In this document: in pieces, positions 12,801 to 24,800 of the stretch
How the letters are laid out: each line of letters opens with the position of its first letter
Position numbering within the stretch: the first letter of the stretch is position 1
DNA from: Reticulitermes speratus
Lineage: Eukaryota > Arthropoda > Insecta > Blattodea > Rhinotermitidae
Assembly: GCA_021186555.1 (NCBI GenBank)
Contig: JAJKFL010000039.1
Location: 22,086,733-22,150,732 of the forward strand
DNA length: 64,000 nucleotides
Reading direction: 5' to 3'
Program-made: the position numbers and the translations under genes
Notes under the pieces: model-generated
The model's input: only the letters and a program-made list of their open reading frames with translations
What the model was told of the DNA's origin: nothing
Databases searched by the model: none

Positions 12801-15800
12801 TGTATCGTTGAGTTACATAGTCGCACTCAGCAATACAAAACGTACTTAGGTCTTCATGTAAAGTGTCTTATACTTTTACGCGACTTTAACCAAATTTTAA
12901 TTTTCTTGACACATTTTAACGAAAGCCCCCAGCATAAAAAACTTCATTAATATCCGTTCAGTGGGAGCCCACTTGTTCCATGCGAATCGGCGGACGGACG
13001 GACATCATGAAGTTACAATCGCTTTTCGCAACTTTGCAAACGCGCCTAAAAACTGCCTATAACAATCACATGCTAATCGGTACACGATTTAACCCTTTAA
13101 AGCCTAGTTGCTGTTATATGTACCGCCAGGCTTTAACACTAAAAAACTCTGCATCTTGTCTACATATTGAATTTATTCGTATTTGTTCCGTTTGATTCAT
13201 ACAGCAAACAGCGGTTATTTCCGCACAAGGCATTCACCGACTTGTCATTCAACTGGACGCGGTGGCGCAGTTGGTTGAGGCACTGCGCTACAAGCCGGAA
13301 CGTCGCGGGTTCGATTCCCGATGGTGTCACTGGAATTTTTCATTGACATAATCGTTTCGGTCGCACTATGGCCCTGGGGTCGACTCAGCCTCTAACAGAA
13401 ATGAGTACCAGGAATCTTTCCTGGGGGGTAAAGGCTGACAACTTTACCACCTTCATGTGCCGATTGTCTAGAAATCTGGGATCCTCAACCTCCTGGAACC
13501 CTAAGGGCCTGTTCAGGCCTGTAATGGGATTGCTTTACCTTTACCTAAGTAACAAGTAGCTTTAACTCTTCGTTACTGAAGGGTGTTAGAATATTAATGG
13601 CCAAAACTTAATGGAAGTTTGTTCATTGTCTGCACTGTTCAACATACGTAACTAGCCGAACATTTCTAAAGACGATTTAAACACAAGTTCTGTACATTAA
13701 TTTATCTCATTTGTATAAATACAACACTAATAACAACTTCCAGAACTACATTCAAAACGGCGAGACTGGTGGACTATATACTAATAACTGCGGTTCGAGT
13801 ATCAGGTAGCCTATGCTTGTTCACGATGGATCAAACGACATGTAAGTCGACGTCATCATTCGGGTGCTGGATGGCGTCACTATTGAGACACATTTCAACA
13901 TGTTCTGCAGCAAACCTCACCCGGACTCAAAAATTTTAGTTCCTTTACCCAACACAAGAACATGTGTTCTTTAAGCCCACCGGTAATGTCTATGGCTACT
14001 GAAATACAGTAAATATGTACATGTGGTCATAAATTAAGATAAACTGAACAGTACTCATGTGTGGACCCAAAAAAATTAAATCGAAATTCCACGTTAGAGT
14101 TTGAATAAAATAAACAGCATAAGTACTCGTAACTCCAGGGAGTGGCTTTCCCCTGTCAATTTCATTCCTCCGGTGCTCCATTATATGTAAAAACGAATCA
14201 TCTTCATCAAAGGGTTGCACAATAAATCTCAAGGCTGCAGTGCGTCCGTTGCATCTGCTGCGGGGCCCTTCTAAAAATACTCCACGGAGCAAAATTTTAC
14301 CTGAGAAACTGATAATCTTTCGGCTGGCCAAGAAACTACCCGTCTTATTGGGAGGTCCTTGACCACCTTCGCAAGAGATCGCAACTGGATCATATCCTGA
14401 ACAAGTTCAACCCAGTTCCCTTCCTCACATCCTGTTTGTTTGGTAAGACCCATTTTAATATCTGGCTATTGCCTATAAGGTGTAGTATTCATATCCCACA
14501 CGCAAGACATATGGGGCGCGCTCATCTCAACTGCCTTGATTTCAACACCCTTCGACATACTGTGAACAGGACTATACGAATATGTAATTTTCCCCGCCAC
14601 TTGTTATTTTACCGCTCTTAGGTATAAATATTCTCAACAGTATGAAAGAAGAACGTGGGTGAAACGGTCTTGTGACAGTTATAGCAGTATAAGTACCAAA
14701 TGGTACGAGTACTGAAAGATATACTTGATGAAGACATCAGATGTTACAACATCGAACGATTTCTAACATTTATAGCAGTATAAAGAACAAATGGTAGGAG
14801 AACTGAAAGATGCATTTGATGAAGATACCAGCTGCTAAAGCATCGAACGGTCTCTAATAGTCATAACTGTACAGGTACCAAATTGTACGAGTACGAGTAT
14901 TAAAAGATGCAATTGTTGAACCCATCAGCTACTACAACACCCAACGACACGCGTATAGCATGAGAAAAAATACCAAGGTATTTAAAGCAGCTGGTAAATA
15001 TTGTTAACGAGTTAAAACCTGCAGATACAAAACACAAAACATATGTCTGTTGCAGATGGCCAGCATCGAGGTGTCCCTCTCCACAACCCCACGTCGAAAG
15101 AAGAACGGAAGTATTGGGGGTGGCTGTGGTGGTGTAGGTACAGTAACAACCGGCGTAGTTGGCGGTCCGCCAATACCTCGACCCATTACGTCTAAAGATA
15201 TCGCCAAGGAATTGGAGTCATTGCGTAACGCCGTCCGGGATAAAGAGAACATGATACAAAGGTATTATGTGCTGTCCTAAATGTAATATTGGCAGTATCA
15301 GGAGGATGGATGGAACTGGATGTCAGCTTCTCAAGGAGGGTTCTGTTCCAGCTGAGTTTGCACGTTCGATTATACAGACAAATGTTTGGATGATTAATCG
15401 GAAGATGTAGAAGGATGTGGCTGTAGCTGATTTGAGGCGGACATCCAGATCTGTGATTGGCGGGACTGGGAGAACCACAAACATCTTCAGCCAGGATAGT
15501 TATTCTGTTATGTTGAACTTAGGATTGCTGCTAAAGTGTGTCTGTTCCCCAGCCTCAAGGGGCAGCTGTGCAACACACTGAGCATCAGTCGGTTGTCGGC
15601 GACGTATCTGAGACAAAACAACAGCGGGCAACCCCTCACGGAGAAAGAACGCCGTGCTGCAGAGGAGCGGCTGCAGAAGCTACGCCAAGACATGGACAAT
15701 AAGCGCCTTACCATCAAGAACCTGAAGATGGCACTTGAGAGGCTCGACATCACCGAGTGAGTAGTTACAGGGTCCTAGGTGGCTTTTTGTGTCTCCGATC

Positions 15801-18800
15801 CTCTAATTCATTACACAATACGACAGCAACACGGTCCGAGGTGCCCTCACGCGTCGATCCTCTAATCAGTGTGTAGTGGACAAGGTTCGCGTAACCGGCG
15901 GTGTTGACGCAATCTTGTCACTACATATTTTCTACGAATAATAGAAATCTCTTCTATCCCAATAACTTAATAATTACACTTCTACTAATTTTAACTGCTA
16001 ACGTGCATCTTAATATTATTCCTAATAGGGAATAATAGTTTACATACTTTTAACGTTTTAACTGTGAAGGGGAGACCTCCACCTCAGTATACTTTTCATT
16101 TTATTCCTACCTAATGATGGCCGGCACACACGGCCGAAACATGTCGTATAGAAAAATAAACTGCATGTGTTTAATTGTTGTTTGTTCTGACAATCAAAAC
16201 AGTCAACAATTAAACTGCCGAATAGGATCAATGACACCAACACAAACTTGTCTTTAAACTATGCCTAAAACGACCATCGAGAAGCTTCCAAAGTCCGCCC
16301 GTGTGCCCAGTATTAGAAAATTTGCCACCTGTTGTGCGGGACACGTGGATCAGACGGAAGAAACGTCTACTTGCAAGAACAATCCAACGCGGCCACGCTC
16401 GCGGATTTCTTGTATTCCGTGGCACAAGGCTGTGGGTAACACACCTTCGTATATCTTGGCTTTCCTCCCCTTTTACGCTAGTCAGAGGTCACCATAAAGC
16501 ACTAGGACTGTAAACATGTAGTATTTGTCATGACTGTAATTTAAAACCACGAAATGTATTTGCCATAGCAACATTGACGTGCGGATCCAGCAAGCGGAGC
16601 TGGAGTACCAGCTGGGTCGAGAAGAACTGAATCTGCTCACCCTGCTGGAGGAGAGCCGCAACTTGCAGATCTGCCTGGAAGACGCCGAACAAAACCGCGC
16701 CAAGAACGACGCCTCTACCATCTACAGGTATATATCATGATTTGAATTTATCTGCTGACGTTAGAAGAAAGTTTTGAGGTGTGATGGAATGAAATATGTC
16801 ACTGTTCGGACAGTCCTTTCCTAGGGAAAGAAGGCGCATGACATCGCCACACTATACGTCGTCGTCCCCTTCAACTTTTGAAATAGTCGACCGAACTTCC
16901 ACAAAAGTTAACAAGAATGTTATGCCACATGACATCACCCAAACGTCGAACATTTTAAATTTATTACACACAGTAATAACAACACGTGGACGCCGGGAAA
17001 ATGTGAATTGAGAATAACAATAAATTTACGGCCCTGAAATTATAGTGTGTGTGGTAATAAGTATTTGAAATATATACGAATTCGCTACGATAACATTTTT
17101 GCATAATGTTAAATAATATGGCGTCCGTGAGATTTTTCCAACTTTGGCTTTGATGGCGACAGCTAATGAATCATTGGAGCTAGGAATGTAAAATTTGGTG
17201 TGAAGATCATAAACATACCTACGCATTATGTATGAAATACAGTTTGTAAGTAAACAGAAATGTGGCGACAGTGCGAAGTCAAGAGTCTACATCCAGCACA
17301 CGTCATGCAGACAGGTTCTTATTTAGCAGGCCTAATTAGTTCTTTACTAAAATTTAAAAAAATAAACTAGTATCAGTAACGGTAATTGGTCTGGAGAACT
17401 TGAAATGTATGCGATATGAATGCAGACTTCGTCAGTTCTGCTCATAATTGTTTTGTTTAAAATCTTACACATTAAATGTTAAATAGCCTACATAGACTAA
17501 TATATGTACCATAAATTACTTCGTCGGCATATCTACAAATGTTGTGATTTTATTATGTTGCTACATGTTTCGACTCCAAAATCATCGTCAGGCATATCAC
17601 CCTGAAACGTTGGTTTACTTTAACCACCTGACGCAGCTGTCAGACCGACAAACTTATAAGTCTACTGAATTTCATCGCCGTTAAAGCTTCAGGACATGTA
17701 CCACCTTCATTTTGTCAACGGCGACAGAAAGATAATGTGAATGACAACGGCCGGCAGGAAGGACTTGCAGCTTAATGCGGGATTCGAATCTCGTTACAGC
17801 GATAGCCGAGATGATAGTAATAAAACTGATAGTGAGCTGTGGGTAGTGTGGCAAAGTGAAATACGAGTATATTCACATCACCCTGCATAGAGTTTAGTAG
17901 AAAATTCTATTTTACACTGTCGTAAACCCCCAAGCTCGAGTATCCACTACACACCGCAAAGCGCCTAACAGATGCTACTTTTGGTTCACAGTTGTGTGAG
18001 AGGCTCAAACCACGTGACCCTGCATGCGTTGGAGCTGAACTACGACCCCAAGAGTCCGAGATTCGGTGCAGGGCCATGGGAAGATACGCCAGGGCTATAC
18101 GTCGAGTGGGCCACAGAGGATTCGGGCATGGTCAAAGGGGACAGGTAGGTCTGTCTTCAAACGACGGGATAAAACTAAACTTGCCGCTGTGTCTAAGCAC
18201 CAGGTCATGCAAAAACGCCCAGGGTGTGGGTATAAAGTTGCATGCACGCTAGACCTCGATACTAGATGTAGGTAGGTGGTCAGCTTCACCTTCTGGCAGT
18301 TTTACTCCCAGGGACTATTGAAGAAGAGTTTATGTGGGCTCCAGAATTGGTTTGGACGGGATGACGAACAGAGAAATCCCTGCCCCTGCCGAGACCCGAA
18401 TCTCAACTGTCCAGCCCATACGAAGCTATTCTTTCTCCAATGGTTACATCAAGAACAGGTGTCAGTACACTGTAACTGACAAAGACTCGTTTATGACGAA
18501 ACGGAAATTAATATTTTCTCATGACCAGAATCGTAGGCCCACTCAATTGCGAACTCTTGCTCTGAGCCGAGAAAAATGAAGTCTGAAGGCAAGGTCTAAT
18601 TGAAGTTACATTGCTTGTGCGTTCTTTGCATGAAGTATCAAATTTGACGAGTGGAGATGCTGAAGGAGAAGCCAGTATCCTGAAAACATGGCTAACGTCA
18701 GAGTAATTCGAACTTACGCAATGCGCTCGGGTATGAATCATCGTGTAAAACGAATTTAAGAAGCCACTAATATTATTCCTCACTCCTGTTCCCTAGTGTT

Positions 18801-21800
18801 TTGCAGTGTCAGAGCCTAATTACTGAGCCTGGTTACGAACCAACCTGTACAATGCAAGTGAAAAAATTAGTACTTCATTAACTCTGTTGCTATCTCTCTC
18901 TCTTGCAAAGACTGGTAATTAATGGGCTTGGTTAATGGTCATTAAGTTAAATTCCTCCCCTCTGTTTTCGTCTATTTTGTGCACCGACTTTGCTTGTTGT
19001 GAATCGTCTACGCCAGGGATTCTCAAACATTTTCGCTGGAGTATCACTAAATGAAATTTAACACTGTTACTGTGCCACCAACGTTTTGTATTTAAATAAA
19101 AAAGCCGAGATTGGAAAGAGTAGCTGACAGCGGGGATGAGTTATATAATGTTGTCAGCAATGCTACATATTAGCAAGTATATACATATGGCTTGTGTTTT
19201 ATTTATTTTGAAAATTTATATCTTTTTTTTTTAAATTAAGGCCGCGTACCATGGTACGCGTACCACAGTTTGAGAAATCACGGTCTAGGCGGTACTAATA
19301 CGTCTGTATTTCTAATGTCACTGCATGTCCCATTGTCTTCGTACTAAATATAGGAGAAACGTAACTTAATTCCACTTAGCTGCTTCAGGGCGGGTAAACG
19401 ATGCCTCGCTGTAGTCTATGGCTTTTGTACCGTGTTTCGGCCGCCGATTCTGTTCAGCAGGCAGGAGCGCTCGAATCTCCCACCTCAGAAGTTCAGTGAT
19501 TTGCGGGGCAGTCGAAAATTCTGGTTTAAACACAGACTGTTTGGTCACTAAAAGGAAATTAACGCGTTAGGCACTTTCACATCCTTTTTTCTAATTACAA
19601 TGAAAACTGCAACACTTTAAAGAAAGAAAGTACTGAGCATAGAGCGTGTTTCATTATTCTGTATAATTTGAGTTCGACACATGTTTAACGCCGATAAATA
19701 TTTAGCGAATTACGATCGAGATGTGGGCAGAAATACGTGCAGGTCTTCATGTGAAGTGTCCGTCAATTTTGTCCGATTTTTACCCAAACTCTAGTGTATC
19801 GGTAATTTAGTAAAACTCCCAAAACATTAAATTCCATAAAAAAGAATCGTTCAGCGATTCTGGAGTTTTTACATGCGTACAGCCAAACAAAGAGAAGGTA
19901 ATGAGCACATTCCAGCTTTTCGTCACAAGTAAGCCAAAAAGAACGTAAAAACATTGAAGAGCATACATTTGAATAAAGCACCGGTTGTAGCAGCACTGCG
20001 AATTACGCATTTATGTACATGTTAACCCTCTGGGAATAAAGCTAACCACTCACCTGTACCTTGACACTACACGGAAGTCATCAGTTCCACGCCCCGGCCG
20101 CTTTACCCCCGACACCCACTGAATAGGAGCTGGATTGGCCTCAGGACCGGACAAAAGGCTTCGTAGAAGACAAATCTCTTGCCCCTGCTAAAAATGAAAT
20201 TCTGATTCCTCAGCTGTCCAGACCGTAGCCCAGTCACTATATCTACTGAGCTACTCCAGCTCCCTTTACGTAGGGTATATGGAAATCTATGCCGATCCCA
20301 GTGGCCTTGCGGTCTAAGGCGTGGGTCTGCGGCCGCTCGCTTACTAGGATTGTGGGTTCGAATCCCACCGGGGGCATGGATGTCTGTCTCTTGTGAGTGT
20401 TGTGTGTTGTCAGGTAGAGGTCTCTGCGACGAGCTGGTCCCTCGTCCAGAGGAGTCCTACCGACTGTGGTGTGTCTCAAATGTGTGTGATCGTGAGGCCT
20501 CGAAAACTGAGGCGGCTTAGGCCTCCAAGGGGCTGTTGAGCCATTGAAAAAAAAAATTATAAAAATAAAGGAAGTCTATAAATTCAGGTGGGATGAAGTT
20601 TCGTTTAGTTATCGAGAAGAAGGTCAGATACTTCGGTAACCTTAGGGTATGTTCGAAAGACCACTGTTGACTGTTATAAACGTTTCTAAACTCGAGATGG
20701 TGCAGAAATGAATTTAGATCAAATAAATGCACACTGTTTTAATTCAAATGTAACCAAAAAGACACGGCGTCGACAAAATGTGACAAGACTCCTCAATATT
20801 AAAATCACATCAAATCCATTTAGTAGTTTTAGAGTTGTCACATGCGAAAATATGGATTGATATGACAAAGCTAATAGGTGACATTTTGCAATTTTTCGTT
20901 GCAAACTCGGCAAAACGAAAAACAGTCGCTAGTTGTAAAACAAACTTTAAAAAAACAGAACTGTGTAAGCGTACGTACTGAATATATTTACTTATACAGA
21001 ATGTATCTACTGGTTGGGGTCTTCGGCTTGTGAGACTTTGTTTTCACGGCGGATCATATTAACTTAGAATGTTGTGTGTTAAAGCAGCAGATTACAGGGG
21101 TTCTTGGTTTATTCAGTACCTTTTCTCAAATGCAAAGTTTGAAAGGCGAATTTGTGAAGATGTGGAAACAAGCGGTTATGAAATATTTGCCTGAATGATA
21201 CTGTCCCAAAATTTTCGAGGCCAAACCGAAGAAAAGACGATAAATCCCAGTCAGAATATCCAGTCTCCGGGCTGAGAATATGGGATATCTGAAGCACGAA
21301 GGAGTGCTGACCCATTCAAACGCGACATTTGGTTACGTTCATACAGGTGTCAGTGATATCGTTAGCATTCGATAAAAACATCGCATTTTTATTCGTATTT
21401 TTAGTATCTGCCAAAACTGGTAGCCGCGATAGCTCATTCGCTATAGTGACTAGGCTACATGCAGGATGTCTTAGCAATCGTGGTTTGATTCCCGGCAGGG
21501 GCAAGGCCTTTATCTCTTCTCCAAAGCGTCCAAACCGATTCTGTGACCCAACCAGCATCCTACTGAATGAAAACCGGGGGGCGCGAATATTGGCTGTGGC
21601 GTGAAGCTGACCACTCACCTTCATTTTTTACCTCTACCCTACCCCAAAATTTCACCTTGCCTTTGTGTAAAACCGGCAACGTTGCAGAAACCTCCCCTAC
21701 ACTAACATCACTACTTGCCATGAATCTCCTGCGGACAACACGGAATACGGCACAAACCGTACTTAAGTGCTGCGCTCATTGTATACATTGAAGCGACCGC

Positions 21801-24800
21801 ACCGGAATTACGCCACGAGGTTTTTTACTGTCAGGTGTCCAGGTCACTTCCGCTGAGTAATTCGTTTCGCACTCAAGCAGGTGCACAAAGAAACGGAAGT
21901 GGCGCTGACTCGAATCGTGACCAATGCATCCGTATCATAATTACATTAAACCTTTTCCAATTCTGTATTACTGATACTGACTAGGGAGTTTGCAGCTCAC
22001 CTTGGCGGTTATTTGCGCTGACGAAAGCCGAACGTAACCGATGTATTCCAGTTAAAAATACATAGGGCTGACGTGCAATCGCGTTTTGTGCGTGTGTGAT
22101 AATACAGTTACTTTCTGTAGTGTGCAAACGTTTGACTGCAGACTTGTTACAAACGAATTACAGGCCTAGACAGGCCCTGAGGGGTCCAGGAGGTTGAGGC
22201 TCCCAGATTTGTAGACAATCGGCACATGAAGGTGGTAAGGTTGTCAGTCCTACGCACCGGCCGCCTTTACCCCCCAGGAAATATTCCTGGTACTCATTCC
22301 TGTTAGAGGCTGAGTCGACCCCAGGGCCATAGTGCGACCGAAACGATTATGTCAAGGAATTAATTCCAATGACACCATCGGGAATCGAACCCGCGACGTT
22401 CCGGTTTGTAGAGTAGTGCCTCAACCAACTACGCCACCGCGCGCCCCTGTTACAAACGAAACACTTAACAAAATGCGACTAGTGGAACGGTCATGCGACG
22501 ATAGAAACTCATGTTTTAGACAGGATTATATGTTTTTTCCCGACCGAAAACCGCGAGTGTTAAGGGACTCTACCCACTCTGTGCACACTGTCCTCTGACG
22601 TTTCTGGAGTTAACTCTGCTTCCGTTTCGACTGCCTGTCATGATTCTAACAGGTCTTGAATTTTGTTCAGTGGCGGCGATCTAGTGGTCACCACACTTGC
22701 TCAGTGTTCAAAGTTCAGGGTTTGTTCCCAACAGCCGCCACTTATCTCAAAATAAAAATAACAAAAGCTTCTCAGCATAATAAATCGCTTGAAAATAAGG
22801 ACATTGAAATTCACGAAAGGTCGTGTCTATCAACCATATCTCAGAAATGGGCAATGTCCAACATAATGTTGGCGCAATTATCCCACCACTGTAACAACCA
22901 TTAGGGCGGTGGTTCTCAACCAGTGTGCTGTGAGGTTGCTTATAGAACTATTACATAAAATCAAATATGCAAATTAAAAATTTTATACACGTGCGCACAC
23001 AGAGTTAAGATAGGGGATGGGGGTTTTGATGAAGTGTTTGTCATTCTGAGTGGCACCATTAAATACCTGGAAACCACTGCAATTTCTTTGGGCTCTCAAA
23101 GGGATGTTTGCATCACAAGTTCATCTCTTTGCTGTATGACAATTTTGCTGTTATACAATAAATTATGTTACTTAAAAGTAGGTATACTGTTACTGTGAAT
23201 TTTAGTTCTGTGCTACAATTTTGGTGTGCCACAAACACATCCCAAGTGTGCCATGAGCAGCACAGGTTGAGAACCAGCACACTGGGGATGACTGTGCTTT
23301 CAATGACACATGCATTTTCAAAAGAACATCATTTAGGGGAATTGTGTAATAAGAGACATCCATCATGGAAATATCGGGAACTGTAACTGAGTGCGTCTAA
23401 ACCAGAAGGCTGAACACTGCGGTTCACAAATTCTAGTCAATGTTCCACTGTATACCACAGCTGGAAAAGTTACTGTGTAAAAAGTAAAGTACAGTATGCA
23501 GAATAAGCAACAGGTCAGCCAGAGGAGAACAATGGTCACTTTAAAACACGATGAGACACCACTTATGGATTCAGTTAAACATACAACAGACAATATACCT
23601 TTATATACCTTCACACAAATTTGAGAATGTTCAGTGTAGTTGATTATGAAGTATCTCTGGTTTTCATACTGCATACCTAACTAACTAACTAACTAACTAA
23701 CTAACTCCATGGAGCCGAGTCCTTCTTGAGAAGCTAACAGGTCGTCAGCTAGTCAAGAAATTCCCCGCCTTTTATGGAACCCGAAGGTTCATTACCGCAC
23801 TCACAAGAGCCCGCTTTCATACTGCATATTAATGGAAAATTAATTTTCATACTTAATGAACAGTTTTCAAGGAAAACATTCTTTCCATGCAGCAACAAAC
23901 TGATGCACCTACAAAAATGAGGAAATACAAACACACAGTTTCAAAGCTTTTCAGATTCACCAAGAATGTTACTGTACAACGCTCCTCTCCTTGTCATACT
24001 CGTTGTTCCTAAGTTCCATTCCACAGTACTCTCATTTTTCCTTTACTATCTGATGAATGCAGAATATGTTATTGACAGTTGGACCTGTTACATCAGAATC
24101 CACATTGATTATCCCTAATACTTTTCATCTCTGTACAGTGTTAATCTTCAGACAATACTGAACACAATTTTATGTCATGTTGATGTGAGCAATAACATGA
24201 GGCCTGAACAGTACTCTCAGTACAGTGACCAGGCTGTGGGCTGGACTGCCAAGTAATCATGGAACTATTTCTGGCAGGGGCAAGATATTTTCTCTTCCCT
24301 GACTTGTCAAGACAGGCTTGGGGGGCTCATCCAATTTCCTAAGTTCCCCAGGGCAAAAGTACCCAAGACATGAAGCTGCCCACTTACCACCCTAGTGCCA
24401 ATATTAAGAATGTATGTATGGAAGTGTACCTCCACTTCCCCATATGCCTTCATGGTACGGTGTTTAATTAAGCACAGGGATGATCTGCATTCTATTAAGC
24501 CAGAAAATATAACTCCTAATAGTCTATGATATCTAGAAGGGTATGTATTGCTGACAGCAAGTTACATAAGGCACAATGCTGTGATGGCAGTCCTCCAAGG
24601 TCTAAATGCTTCTTCAACTTTCTGAAGATGATTCATATTGTCAATCTTCTCCAATCCTGACACAAAAACTTCACCTTCACAATGTGTAACATTTATAGCA
24701 CTACACATATTACTGTACTCACCAAACGGGAGCTCTATATTGTTCTAATAAGTTCTCTGAAGTGTAAATGTCACAGTACTTTTACTTTGGTATGGTGCTT

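Noticed and set aside
16261..16513. Overlapping open frames of 65-78 codons as a reverse-transcriptase remnant of a PLE
   Set aside because: No reverse-transcriptase or GIY-YIG motif is visible; adjacency to the hairpin motif is not enough.
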